Source: Streptomyces sp. GQFP (GTDB taxonomy: Bacteria; Actinomycetota; Actinomycetes; Streptomycetales; Streptomycetaceae). Taken from it: 64,000 nt of DNA. Where the stretch lies: NCBI RefSeq assembly GCF_021545335.1, contig NZ_CP089312.1, positions 6,448,001-6,512,000 of the forward strand, given 5' to 3'. Shown here piece by piece: positions 9,023 to 17,829 of this stretch. How positions within the stretch are numbered: position 1 is the stretch's first letter; each line of letters opens with the position of its first letter. Made by a program: the position numbers and the translations under genes. Below the pieces are notes generated by a model. That model made no database searches, was not told where the DNA came from, and saw only the letters and a list, made by a program, of their open reading frames with translations.

Positions 9023-9712
9023 GTGATCCGATTCGACAGCGTCTCCAAGGTCTACCCCAAGCAGAACCACCCCGCCCTCAGGGATGTCACCCTGGAGGTC
9101 GAGAAGGGTGAGTTCGTCTTCCTCGTCGGGTCCTCCGGCTCCGGAAAGTCCACCTTCCTGCGGCTGATCCTCCGCGAGGAGCGTGCCAGCCACGGTCAGG
9201 TGCACGTTCTGGGCAAGGACCTCGCGCGCCTCTCCAACTGGAAGGTGCCGCAGATGCGGCGCCAGCTGGGGACGGTGTTCCAGGACTTCCGGCTGCTGCC
9301 GAACAAGACGGTCGCCGAGAACGTCGCCTTCGCGCAGGAGGTCATCGGCAAGTCCAAGGGTGAGATCCGTAAATCCGTACCCCAAGTGCTTGATCTTGTC
9401 GGGCTGGGGGGTAAAGAGGAGCGGATGCCCGGTGAGCTGTCCGGTGGTGAGCAGCAGCGCGTCGCCATCGCTCGGGCCTTCGTGAACCGGCCCAAGCTGC
9501 TGATCGCCGACGAGCCGACCGGCAACCTCGACCCGCAGACCTCCGTCGGCATCATGAAGCTGCTCGACCGGATCAACCGGACGGGCACGACCGTGGTGAT
9601 GGCGACGCACGACCAGAACATCGTGGACCAGATGCGCAAGCGCGTCATCGAGCTGGAGAAGGGCCGCCTCGTCCGTGACCAGGCGCGCGGCGTCTACGGC
9701 TACCAGCACTGA
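9023..9712 (+). CDS. ftsE: Cell-division ABC ATPase FtsE
   Basis: 229-aa ATPase. Walker A GSSGSGKST, signature LSGGEQQRVAIARA and Walker B LLIADEPTGNLD are all intact. GTG 9023 gives the usual family length and N-terminus (VIRFDSVSKVYPK); an ATG nine codons upstream is the alternative. FtsE pairs with the membrane protein FtsX encoded 27 bases downstream, and the complex controls peptidoglycan hydrolases at the septum. The two genes should be cotranscribed. Confidence 0.96.
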   Translation: MIRFDSVSKVYPKQNHPALRDVTLEVEKGEFVFLVGSSGSGKSTFLRLILREERASHGQVHVLGKDLARLSNWKVPQMRRQLGTVFQDFRLLPNKTVAENVAFAQEVIGKSKGEIRKSVPQVLDLVGLGGKEERMPGELSGGEQQRVAIARAFVNRPKLLIADEPTGNLDPQTSVGIMKLLDRINRTGTTVVMATHDQNIVDQMRKRVIELEKGRLVRDQARGVYGYQH

Positions 9713-9739
9713 CAGTCCCCCGAAAGGCTTGAGCACGCC

Positions 9740-10660
9740 ATGCGCGCCCAGTTCGTACTGTCGGAGATCGGTGTCGGTCTCCGTCGCAATCTGACGATGA
9801 CCTTCGCCGTCGTCGTCTCCGTCGCCCTGTCGCTCGCCCTGTTCGGCGGGTCGCTCCTGATGAGCGACCAGGTCAGCACGATGAAGGGCTACTGGTACGA
9901 CAAGGTCAACGTCTCGGTGTTCCTCTGCAACAAGAGCGACGCCGAGTCCGACCCGAACTGTGCCAAGGGCGCGGTGACGAGCGACCAGAAGAAGCAGATC
10001 CTCGCCGATCTCAAGAAGATGAACTCGGTCGTGCAGAACGTCACGTACGAGTCCGCGGACGAGGCCTACAAGCACTACAAGGAGCAGTTCGGCGACTCCC
10101 CGCTGGCCAGTTCGCTCACCCCGGACCAGATGCAGGAGTCGTACCGGATCAAGCTCAAGGACCCGGAGAAGTACCAGGTGATCGCGACCGCCTTCGACGG
10201 GCGCGACGGGGTGCAGTCCGTGCAGGACCAGAAAGGCATCCTTGACAACCTGTTCGGGCTGCTGAACGGCATGAACTGGGCTGCCCGGGCCGTGATGGCG
10301 CTGATGCTCGTCGTCGCGCTGATGCTGATCGTCAACACCGTGCGTGTGTCCGCGTTCAGCCGTCGGCGTGAGACCGGGATCATGCGGCTCGTCGGTGCCT
10401 CCGGGTTCTACATCCAGGCGCCGTTCATCATGGAGGCCGCCGTCGCCGGGCTGATCGGCGGGGGTGTGGCCTGCGCCTTCCTGCTCGTCGCGCGGTACTT
10501 CATCATCGATCACGGGCTGGCGCTGTCCGAGAAGCTGAACCTGATCAACTTCATCGGCTGGGACGCCGTGCTCACCAAGCTCCCGCTGATCCTCGCGACG
10601 AGTCTGCTGATGCCCGCGCTGGCTGCGTTCTTCGCGTTGCGCAAGTACCTGAAGGTGTGA
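9740..10660 (+). CDS. ftsX: Cell-division permease-like protein FtsX
   Basis: 306 aa with four membrane helices: one near the N-terminus (about 22-42), then a large extracytoplasmic domain with a Cys pair (FLCNKSDAESDPNCA), then three C-terminal helices. This is the FtsX fold, in which the external domain contacts peptidoglycan hydrolases. The family tail is visible (FSRRRETGIMRLVGASGFYI). It is directly downstream of ftsE, followed by a terminator-like hairpin and then a secreted protease. Confidence 0.96.
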   Translation: MRAQFVLSEIGVGLRRNLTMTFAVVVSVALSLALFGGSLLMSDQVSTMKGYWYDKVNVSVFLCNKSDAESDPNCAKGAVTSDQKKQILADLKKMNSVVQNVTYESADEAYKHYKEQFGDSPLASSLTPDQMQESYRIKLKDPEKYQVIATAFDGRDGVQSVQDQKGILDNLFGLLNGMNWAARAVMALMLVVALMLIVNTVRVSAFSRRRETGIMRLVGASGFYIQAPFIMEAAVAGLIGGGVACAFLLVARYFIIDHGLALSEKLNLINFIGWDAVLTKLPLILATSLLMPALAAFFALRKYLKV

Positions 10661-10668
10661 CGCATGCC

Positions 10669-10702
10669 AAGGGGGCCGTTCGGTCAACCGACCGTACGGC
10701 CC
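10669..10702 (+). terminator. Hairpin after ftsX
   Basis: AAGGGGGCCGT pairs imperfectly with ACGGCCCTT around TCGGTCAACCGA, ending at CTTCG. It separates ftsEX from the downstream protease gene. Confidence 0.6.
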
Positions 10703-10714
10703 TTCGCGTTGTCC

Positions 10715-10720
10715 TAGACT
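10715..10720 (+). promoter_or_regulatory. -10 box of S41 peptidase gene, leaderless type
   Basis: TAGACT lies seven bases before ATG 10728 and there is no Shine-Dalgarno sequence between. Confidence 0.5.
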
Positions 10721-10727
10721 CACCGGC

Positions 10728-11906
10728 ATGTCAGGCCGTGACCTGTTCGCACAGCCCCGCCGCGCAGGCCGCGGGGCGGCTCTGACGTTGCTGTTCGCGA
10801 GCGTCCTGGTCGCCGGTGCGGCCACCGGCTCGTTCCCCGAGCCCGCCGCGCGGAAGTCGGCCCTCCCGGACACGGCCCCCGCCGCCGCCCCCGCGGGTCA
10901 CCACGAGGACGTGGCCGCCGCCGCTGCCGAGGCCATGGCCGACGGCAAGTCCCCCATGGAGGCCGCCGAGCGCGCCGTCAGCCGCAGCGGGGACCGCTGG
11001 GGGGCGGTGTACTCCCCGGGGGAGTACGAGGAGTTGGAGGAGGCCCTCGACGGCCAGTACACGGGTGTCGGGCTGTGGGCGCGGCGCGCGCGGGACGGCC
11101 GTATCGAGGTCACCAAGGTGCGGTCCGGGTCGCCGGCCGCCGTCGCCGGGATCCGCAGCGGGGACCGGCTGCTGAGCGTGGACGGCCAGGCGGTCGCCGG
11201 ACGTCCGGTCACCGAGGTCGTCTCCTTACTGCGCGGTGACGCACAGGACGCCGCCGCCGGTACGACCGTCCGGCTCGGCCTGGAGCGCGGCACGCGCGCG
11301 TGGAGCGAGACTCTGCGTCGGGCCCAGCTGTCCACGGACTCCGCGACCGTTCGGAAGGTCGCCGACAACAACGTCACCGTCATCAGGGTCGCCGCCTTCA
11401 CCAAGGGCGTGGGGGACGTGGTCCGCACCGCCGTACGGCAGGCTCCCACCCACGCCGGGATCATCCTCGACCTGCGCGGCAACTCCGGCGGACTGGTCGA
11501 CGAGGCCGTCACCGCCGCCTCCGCCTTCCTCGACGGCGGCCTGGTCGCCACGTACGACGTCAACGGCGAGCAGCGCGCCCTGCACGCCGATCCGGGCGGC
11601 GATACCACCAGACCCCTGGTCGCGCTCGTCGACGGCGGCACGATGAGCGCGGCCGAACTGCTCACGGGAGCCCTCCAGGACCGTGGCCGGGCGGTCGTCG
11701 TGGGCTCCAGGACCTTCGGCAAGGGCTCGGTGCAGATGCCGAGCCGGCTGCCCGACGGCTCCGTCGCCGAACTGACCGTCGGCCACTACCGCACCCCGTC
11801 GGGGCGCGGCGTCGACGGCGTGGGCCTCACGCCCGACCTCGACGCCGACCAGGGAGCACTGGAGCAGGCGGAGACCGTTCTGAGTGGGTTGGGCGACCCC
11901 TCGTAA
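10728..11906 (+). CDS. Secreted S41-family carboxyl-terminal processing protease
   Basis: 392 aa. An N-terminal membrane or signal segment (about 19-38) is followed by a PDZ domain (about 105-180, with YTGVGLW and IRSGDRLLSVDG) and the S41 catalytic domain. The catalytic Ser lies in GGTMSAAELL and the Lys in SRTFGKGSVQ, the usual CtpA dyad. The protein should act outside the membrane, cleaving proteins near their C-termini. The position next to ftsEX suggests a link to division or cell-wall remodelling, which is inference. Confidence 0.92.
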   Translation: MSGRDLFAQPRRAGRGAALTLLFASVLVAGAATGSFPEPAARKSALPDTAPAAAPAGHHEDVAAAAAEAMADGKSPMEAAERAVSRSGDRWGAVYSPGEYEELEEALDGQYTGVGLWARRARDGRIEVTKVRSGSPAAVAGIRSGDRLLSVDGQAVAGRPVTEVVSLLRGDAQDAAAGTTVRLGLERGTRAWSETLRRAQLSTDSATVRKVADNNVTVIRVAAFTKGVGDVVRTAVRQAPTHAGIILDLRGNSGGLVDEAVTAASAFLDGGLVATYDVNGEQRALHADPGGDTTRPLVALVDGGTMSAAELLTGALQDRGRAVVVGSRTFGKGSVQMPSRLPDGSVAELTVGHYRTPSGRGVDGVGLTPDLDADQGALEQAETVLSGLGDPS

Positions 11907-11952
11907 GGTCCCTTGTAATCCCCTTTCCCGGTAGCGGGTCCCTAGTGCGAAA

Positions 11953-12447
11953 ATGGTCAGCACTATGGCTAAGGAAAAAGGGCGGAAGCTGATCGCCCAG
12001 AACAAGAAGGCGCGGCACGACTACGCCATCATCGACACCTACGAGGCCGGTCTGGTCCTCACCGGTACCGAGGTGAAGTCGCTGCGTCAGGGGCGGGCCT
12101 CGCTCGTCGACGGCTTCGTGCAGCTCGACGGGCACGAGGCGTGGCTGCACAACGTGCATGTGCCGGAGTACAGCCAGGGCACCTGGACCAACCACAGCGC
12201 CCGGCGCAAGCGGAAGCTGCTGCTGCACCGCGCGGAGATCGAGAAGCTGGAGTCCAAGTCGCAGGAGTCGGGTCACGCGATCGTGCCCCTCGCCCTGTAC
12301 TTCAAGGACGGCCGGGCGAAGATCGAGATCGCGCTGGCGCGAGGCAAGAAGGAGTACGACAAGCGCCAGACGCTGCGGGAGAAGCAGGACCGGCGCGAGA
12401 CGGACCGGGCGGTCTCGGCGGTGCGGCGCAAGCAGCAGCACGCGTAG
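11953..12447 (+). CDS. smpB: SsrA-binding protein
   Basis: 164-aa SmpB, with the OB-fold core (KARHDYAIIDTYEAGLVLTG, TEVKSLRQGRASL) and a basic C-terminal tail (REKQDRRETDRAVSAVRRKQ) that reaches into the mRNA channel. It delivers tmRNA to stalled ribosomes, and the tmRNA gene lies about 110 bp downstream. ATG 11953 is kept as start; ATG 11965 (MAKEKGRK) is equally possible because neither has a clear RBS. Confidence 0.96.
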   Translation: MVSTMAKEKGRKLIAQNKKARHDYAIIDTYEAGLVLTGTEVKSLRQGRASLVDGFVQLDGHEAWLHNVHVPEYSQGTWTNHSARRKRKLLLHRAEIEKLESKSQESGHAIVPLALYFKDGRAKIEIALARGKKEYDKRQTLREKQDRRETDRAVSAVRRKQQHA

Positions 12448-12559
12448 CGCCGGTGGCGCCGGGAATTAGGTGGCATCGGCGCGCGTTGGTCACGTACGAT
12501 GGCAAGCGCACCTCACCGAGGGTGCACGTTCCTCTTCGGAGGGATTGAAAAAACCACAT

Positions 12560-12959
12560 GGGGATGATCGGTTTCGACAGCGGCTGTCGAAGCAGGGGAA
12601 GCGTGCCGAGGAAGCGGCCATGATCTCGTAAACCACAGGCCGAAAAAAATAATCGCCAATTCCAACAGCGATTCTCCCAAGCAGCAGTTCTCCCTCGCCG
12701 CCTGATCTCAGGTAGCGACGAGCCTGCTCCTTACTAAAGGGAGTGTCAGCCCGGGGGTGTTCCCGACCCGGATCCTGGCATCAGCTAGGGGACTAAACCT
12801 TGATCCCGGTCACGGGGTGAAGAGGGAAATCTAACAGTGACTGGGCCCGTCGGCGACTTGTTCGCGTGATTGCCGGGGCCGAGAAAAGCACAGCGAACTG
12901 CGCACGGAGAAGCCCTGATTCCGCACCGTTGGACGCGGGTTCGATTCCCGCCATCTCCA
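12560..12959 (+). ncRNA. ssrA: Transfer-messenger RNA
   Basis: The 5' end GGGGATG pairs with 3' CATCTCC to form the tRNA-like acceptor stem, and a T-arm GGTTCGATTCCC is present near the 3' end. CCA is not encoded. The tag frame at 12655-12705 encodes a 16-residue peptide ending LAA and then TGA. Pseudoknot-forming GC-rich blocks follow the tag. It tags peptides on stalled ribosomes for proteolysis, working with the adjacent smpB product. Confidence 0.95.
12655..12705 (+). other. tmRNA tag-peptide reading frame
   Basis: Reading from GCC after the A-rich stretch gives ANSNSDSPKQQFSLAA followed by TGA. The C-terminal LAA is the protease signal. The interior is longer and more Ser/Asn-rich than the S. 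coelicolor tag that I recall. Confidence 0.75.
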
Positions 12960-12977
12960 CAATTCCCATGTAGGCAG

Positions 12978-13007
12978 AGGCCCCGTCGCTTTCGAGCGGC
13001 GGGGCCT
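12978..13007 (+). terminator. Terminator after tmRNA
   Basis: 13-bp stem (AGGCCCCGTCGCT, one mismatch) with loop TTCG and 3' arm ending CCTTTG. It also lies just past the convergent LacI gene, so it may serve both strands. Confidence 0.8.
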
Positions 13008-13022
13008 TTGTCCGTACGAGGG

Positions 13023-14036
13023 TCAGGGTGCCGCCCGTGCCACCGTGCTCGCCCGTTCCGTCAGGCGGGGTGGCAGCAGGGTCGCCTCCGGGGTGTGGCC
13101 CGTGCCGTTCAGTTTCCTCATCAGGAGGTCCACCGCCCGGGCCCCCACCTCCGCCGACGGTATGGCGACCGAGGTGACCGGGACGGGCAGGTTCTCGGCC
13201 AGGTCGTCCGGGCAGATCGCGGTGACGGAGAGGTCGCCGGGGACCCGTAGGCCGAGTTGTTCGAAGGCGTCCATCAGGGGTTCCAGGATCGCCTCGTTGT
13301 GGACCACCACCCCCGTCAACGCCGGGTGCTCGCGCAGGAGCTGTTCCGCGACCATCCTCGCCGCGGCCGGCGACGCCTCGCAGGGGTGCACCGAGGACGA
13401 CAGCCCGCTCCGGTCCGCCGCGGCCGTGAACCCCTGGACCACGCGCTGGGCGAACGCGGTCCGGCGTACGTACACGGCGGGCGGTGAGCCGATCAGGGCG
13501 ATCACCCGGTGTCCCAGGGCCGCCAGCCGCTCCACGCACAGCTCGCCCGCCGCCTTGAAGTCCAGGTCGATGCAGGTCAGGCCGGCCGGGTCGGAGGGGA
13601 GGCCGATCAGGACCGACGGGAGGTCCAGTGTGCGCAGCAACGGCAGCCGGGGGTCGTCGAGTTGGACGTCCATCACGATCAGCGCGTCGACCAGTGCCGT
13701 GTCCGCCACCCGGTGCAGGCCGTCCTCGCCCTCCTCCTGGGTGAGGAGCAGGACGTCGTGGTCGTGGCGGCGCGCGGCCGTCACCACCGACACCGCGAAC
13801 CGCATGACCACCGGGACATCGATGCCCGCCCGCAACGGCACGACCAGCGCCAGTACGTCGGATCTGCTGCTCGCCAGGGCACGGGCGCCCGCGTGGGGGC
13901 GGTAGCCGAGTTCCTTGATCGAGCGGTTGACGCGCTGCCGGGTCTCCTCGGAGATCGGGCGCTTGCCGCTGAGGGCGTACGAGACCGTGCTCGGGGAGAC
14001 CCCGGCATGCCGTGCCACATCGGTGATCTTCACCAT
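13023..14036 (-). CDS. LacI-family regulator of the xylosidase operon
   Basis: 337 aa. The N-terminal LacI HTH (ITDVARHAGVSPSTVSYALS, about 4-24) is followed by the hinge region and a periplasmic-binding-like effector domain. The ATG at 14036 has GGGAGG six bases upstream and overlaps the stop of the upstream alpha-xylosidase gene (ATGA), so translation is coupled. A perfect palindrome before the xylosidase gene is its likely operator, making the operon autoregulated. The likely inducer is an alpha-xyloside or xyloglucan fragment, inferred from context. Confidence 0.9.
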   Translation of the reverse strand: MVKITDVARHAGVSPSTVSYALSGKRPISEETRQRVNRSIKELGYRPHAGARALASSRSDVLALVVPLRAGIDVPVVMRFAVSVVTAARRHDHDVLLLTQEEGEDGLHRVADTALVDALIVMDVQLDDPRLPLLRTLDLPSVLIGLPSDPAGLTCIDLDFKAAGELCVERLAALGHRVIALIGSPPAVYVRRTAFAQRVVQGFTAAADRSGLSSSVHPCEASPAAARMVAEQLLREHPALTGVVVHNEAILEPLMDAFEQLGLRVPGDLSVTAICPDDLAENLPVPVTSVAIPSAEVGARAVDLLMRKLNGTGHTPEATLLPPRLTERASTVARAAP

Positions 14037-16309
14037 CACTCGCCTCCCGACGCCATGGATCCCAGCTCCACTGTCAAGAACCCGGTGCCCGCCTTCGCCC
14101 GCAACTCGCGTCCACCCGCCGCCAGTCCCCACGGCGCCGCCGGATCGCTGCACGACGCCCGCAGGGTGTCGCCCTCGCGGACCACCGTGAACGTCAAGTT
14201 GCCCACCGGGACTGTCACTTGGGCGCCGCGTTCCAGGCCGTACGCGTGCAGGGTGACCCCGTCGGCGTACGGGTAGTCGGGGCGGTCGTCCACCGCGCCG
14301 ACCGGGATCACCGAACCGGGGCGTACGAGCAGCGGCACGCTGTCGAAGGCGTGGCGCTCGCGTATCCAGCGGGGGCCGGTGACCGTGCGTCCCGTCAGGA
14401 AGTGGGTCCACTCGCCCTCGGGGACGTAGTACGAGACATCGCCCTCGTCGCTGAACACCGGCGCCACCAGCAGGTCCGGGCCGAGCATGAACTGCCGTTC
14501 CAGGTAGGCGCATCCGGGGTCGTCCGGGAACTCCAGGACCATCGCGCGCATCATCGGGACGCCCTCCGCGCTCGCGGTGCGGGCGGCCTCGTAGAGGTAG
14601 GGCATGAGGCGGAGCTTCAGCCGGGTGAACAGCCGCAGGACGTCCACGGCCTCCTCGTCGAAGAGCCATGGCACCCGGTAGGAGGAGCTGCCGTGCAGTC
14701 GGCTGTGGGAGGAGAGGAGGCCGAAGGCCACCCAGCGTTTGAAGAGCGCCGGGCTCGGGGTGCCCTCGAAGCCGCCGATGTCGTGGCTCCAGTAGCCGAA
14801 TCCGGAGAGCCCGAGGGAGAGTCCGCCTCTCAGTGACTCCGCCATCGACTCGTACGTCGCCTCGCAGTCGCCGCCCCAGTGGACCGGGAACTGCTGGCTG
14901 CCGGCCGTCGCCGAACGCGCGAACACGACCGCCTCCCCTTCGCCGCGGTGCTTGCGCAGCACGTCGAAGACGGTCCTGTTGTAGAGGTACGTGTAGTAGT
15001 TGTGCATCCGCTCCGGGTCCGAGCCGTCGGCGAACTCCACGTCCAGCGGCACCCGTTCACCGAAGTCGGTCTTGAAGCAGTCGACGCCCTGCGCGAGCAC
15101 GGCCTCCAGCTTCGACGCGTACCAGTCGCGGGCCGCCGGACTCGTGAAGTCGACCAGGGCCATGCCCGGTTGCCACAGATCCCACTGCCAGACACTCCCG
15201 TCCGGTCTGCGGAGCAGATGGCCAAGTGCCTTGCCCTCGGCGAAGAGTGGGGAGCGCTGGGCGATGTACGGGTTGATCCAGACGCTGATGTGCAGGCCCC
15301 GTTCCTTCAGCCTGGCCAGCATGCCCTCGGGGTCGGGGAACACCCGTGGGTCCCACTGGAAGTCGCACCAGTTGAACTCGCGCATCCAGAAACAGTCGAA
15401 GTGGAAGACGGAGAGCGGGAGTTCACGCTCCCGCATGCCCTCGATGAACGACGTCACCGTCTCCTCGTCGTAGGAGGTGGTGAAGGAGGTGGAGAGCCAC
15501 AGGCCGAACGACCACGGCGGTGGCAGTGCCGGGCGGCCGGTCAGGGCCGTGTACTTGCGGAGGATGTCCTTCGGGGTCGGGCCGTGGATGACGTAGTACG
15601 TCAACTGCTGTGTCTCGGCGCTGAACTGGACCCTCGACACCGCCTCCGAGCCGACCTCGAAGGAGACCCGGCCGGGGTGGTCGACGAAGACTCCGTAGCC
15701 CGCGTCGGTGAGGTAGAACGGCACGTTCTTGTAGGCCTGTTCGGTCGCCGTGCCGCCGTCCGCGTTCCACATGTCGACGACCTGGCCGTTCTTGACCAGC
15801 GGCCCGAAGCGTTCGCCGAGGCCGTAGACGCTGGTCCCGATCCCCAACCCCAGCTGCTCGCGCAGGTAATGGGCCCCGGTCGTCGCGTCCCGCATGATGC
15901 CCATGCCCTTGGGCCCGCTGCTGGTGAGGACACGGCCGTGAGCGAGGAAGTCGACGTGCCAGGGGGTGGTGCGGCTGACCCGGATCGAAAGGGTGCCGGA
16001 GGTCAGGGTCGCGTGCTCGTCGTCGTACTCGGTGTGCGCCGTCAACTCCTCTCTCCGCACCTCGAATTGGGGGCTCTGCGGCTGCTCGCCCTGGAAGTGG
16101 GTGAAGGTGACGCCGATGACGTCGGGCATCGGGGCGTGTGCGCTGATCGTCACGACGGGTCCCTTCAGCAGGTCGCCGCGGTGGCGGATGGGCTGGGTCG
16201 GCGCGTGGATGTCGAGCGTGCCGTCGGTGTCCGTCACGTCGAGGACCTCGACCGGGTGGGCGGCGGTGACGCCCTCGCGCAGCAGCCAGTAGCCGTCGGT
16301 GAACTTCAC
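14036..16309 (-). CDS. yicI: Alpha-xylosidase, GH31 family
   Basis: 757-aa GH31 enzyme with the usual length and architecture: N-terminal beta-sandwich, (beta/alpha)8 barrel, C-terminal beta domains. The nucleophile Asp lies in KTDFGERVPLD (about residue 414) and the acid/base Asp in HWGGDCEATYESM (about 480), close to the E. coli YicI positions 416 and 482. It should hydrolyse alpha-xylosides such as isoprimeverose inside the cell, since no signal peptide is present. The LacI gene is translationally coupled downstream; an MFS gene lies upstream on the same strand. Confidence 0.92.
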   Translation of the reverse strand: MKFTDGYWLLREGVTAAHPVEVLDVTDTDGTLDIHAPTQPIRHRGDLLKGPVVTISAHAPMPDVIGVTFTHFQGEQPQSPQFEVRREELTAHTEYDDEHATLTSGTLSIRVSRTTPWHVDFLAHGRVLTSSGPKGMGIMRDATTGAHYLREQLGLGIGTSVYGLGERFGPLVKNGQVVDMWNADGGTATEQAYKNVPFYLTDAGYGVFVDHPGRVSFEVGSEAVSRVQFSAETQQLTYYVIHGPTPKDILRKYTALTGRPALPPPWSFGLWLSTSFTTSYDEETVTSFIEGMRERELPLSVFHFDCFWMREFNWCDFQWDPRVFPDPEGMLARLKERGLHISVWINPYIAQRSPLFAEGKALGHLLRRPDGSVWQWDLWQPGMALVDFTSPAARDWYASKLEAVLAQGVDCFKTDFGERVPLDVEFADGSDPERMHNYYTYLYNRTVFDVLRKHRGEGEAVVFARSATAGSQQFPVHWGGDCEATYESMAESLRGGLSLGLSGFGYWSHDIGGFEGTPSPALFKRWVAFGLLSSHSRLHGSSSYRVPWLFDEEAVDVLRLFTRLKLRLMPYLYEAARTASAEGVPMMRAMVLEFPDDPGCAYLERQFMLGPDLLVAPVFSDEGDVSYYVPEGEWTHFLTGRTVTGPRWIRERHAFDSVPLLVRPGSVIPVGAVDDRPDYPYADGVTLHAYGLERGAQVTVPVGNLTFTVVREGDTLRASCSDPAAPWGLAAGGRELRAKAGTGFLTVELGSMASGGE

Positions 16310-16339
16310 AGCCCGTACCCCTTCGTGCCCCGTGTGGTG

Positions 16340-16353
16340 TCGAAGCGCTTCGA
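16340..16353 (-). promoter_or_regulatory. Probable LacI-family operator
   Basis: Perfect 14-bp palindrome TCGAAGCGCTTCGA with the central GC typical of LacI/GalR operators. It sits 31 bases before the alpha-xylosidase start. Confidence 0.7.
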
Positions 16354-16384
16354 CGGGCGAAGGTATGTGCCGCGTGCAGCCGAG

Positions 16385-17746
16385 TCAATGGGATATACGG
16401 GAATCGGTCCGGCGGGCCGTGGCCAGTGACAGCAGCAGCGCGCTCGCAGCCGCCGTGACCGGAACGCCGTACCCCGCCGTGGCCGACACATGTTCCGCCG
16501 TCCAGCCGCCGGCCGCCGAACCGCAGGCGATGCCGCCGAGGAGGCCGGTCACCGCGAGGGTCATGCCCTCGTTCAGGCGGCCCTCGGGGGTGCGGCTCTG
16601 GATCAGGGTCATGTTCGTGATCATCGTGGGCGCGGTGGCCATCCCGGCCACGAGCAGCGCGCCCGCGAGGACGAGGAGCGAGCCGGTCAGGGCGGCGGCG
16701 AGCAGGGGAAGCGTCATCAGGACCGTCATCGCGGCCAGACACCAGGGGTGGCGTCGCTCGGCGGGCCCGGCCGGCCGCAGCGCCCCGTACAGCAGACCGG
16801 CCGCGCACGATCCGGCCGCCTGGAGGGCGAGTACGGCACCGGCGGCCGCCTTGTGCCCCCGCTCGTCCGCGAAGGCGATCGTGACGACCTCCATCGACCC
16901 GAACACCGCACCCGTGGCCAGGCATACGGCGAGCAGCGGGCGCATCCCGGGGGCGCGCAGCGGAGACGTACCGAGCTGGTGAAGCCCTTCGACACGGGGC
17001 CGGACCGGCGGCTCGGTCGACCGCTGGGCCGCGAAGAGCAGCACCCCCGTCATCATCAGCACCGCTCCGACCAGCGTGCCCGCCTCCGGGAACAGCGCCC
17101 CGCAGAGGAAGGCCGCCAGGACCGGGCCGAGCATGAAGCAGAGTTCGTCGGCGGACTGTTCGAAGGAGTTGGCGGTGTGCAGCGCTTCCTTGTCGCTCTT
17201 CTCGTCGCCGTCCAGGAGGTGGGCCCAGCGGGCGCGTGACATGCCGCCCGTGTTGGGGGTCGTGGCGGTGGCGGCGTACGCGGCGAAGAGGGTCCAGTCG
17301 GGGGCGCCGTGGTGCACGCAGAGCAGCAGGGCGAGGGAGCCGAGGGCGGCAAGTGCCGTGGCGGGTACGGCGATTCGGGCCTGGCCGTACCGGTCGACGA
17401 GCCGTGCGGTCCAGGGGGCGACCACGGCGGTCGCGGCGAGCCCGGTCGCGGTGACGGCACCGGCGAGGGCGTACGAGCCGCGCGCACCGGCGATCATGAT
17501 GACCGCGCTCACGCTGAACATGCCCATGGGGAGGCGAGCGATCAGGTTCCCGGCGGTGAAGGCGCGGGTGCCGGGGATGGTGAACAGGCGGCGGTACGGG
17601 CCGGGCGGGCGGGGGGTCCCATTGGGCGTACGGCTACGGGGGCCGAAGTCGACGATGACCAGGGTGTCCTGGGTGACGGTGGGGAGTGGTCGGGGGTGAG
17701 GGCGGGGGTGTGAACGAGCGCGGTCGTGAGGGGATGGCTGCGGCAT
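16385..17746 (-). CDS. MFS transporter
   Basis: 453 aa with about 12 predicted membrane helices and no large insertions. A loop motif resembling the MFS signature follows helix 2 (WTARLVDRYGQARIAVP). The first 50 residues are polar and Pro/Arg-rich; a start inside them (for example at VIVDFGPRSRT) is possible. Substrate unknown. It is divergent from a LysR gene, which may regulate it, and lies upstream of the xylosidase operon but outside its operator. Confidence 0.8.
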   Translation of the reverse strand: MPQPSPHDRARSHPRPHPRPLPTVTQDTLVIVDFGPRSRTPNGTPRPPGPYRRLFTIPGTRAFTAGNLIARLPMGMFSVSAVIMIAGARGSYALAGAVTATGLAATAVVAPWTARLVDRYGQARIAVPATALAALGSLALLLCVHHGAPDWTLFAAYAATATTPNTGGMSRARWAHLLDGDEKSDKEALHTANSFEQSADELCFMLGPVLAAFLCGALFPEAGTLVGAVLMMTGVLLFAAQRSTEPPVRPRVEGLHQLGTSPLRAPGMRPLLAVCLATGAVFGSMEVVTIAFADERGHKAAAGAVLALQAAGSCAAGLLYGALRPAGPAERRHPWCLAAMTVLMTLPLLAAALTGSLLVLAGALLVAGMATAPTMITNMTLIQSRTPEGRLNEGMTLAVTGLLGGIACGSAAGGWTAEHVSATAGYGVPVTAAASALLLSLATARRTDSRISH

Positions 17747-17817
17747 GTGTCCACCGTCGGCCCGAGTCGATCACCGGGTCCAACACCTGTTCTCCGCCCA
17801 TTCACGCACTCCTGTTG

Positions 17818-17823
17818 TAAGTT
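17818..17823 (+). promoter_or_regulatory. -10 box of LysR gene, leaderless type
   Basis: TAAGTT ends six bases before ATG 17830, with no Shine-Dalgarno sequence between. It lies in the 83-bp divergent region shared with the MFS gene. Confidence 0.45.
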
Positions 17824-17829
17824 CGCCGG

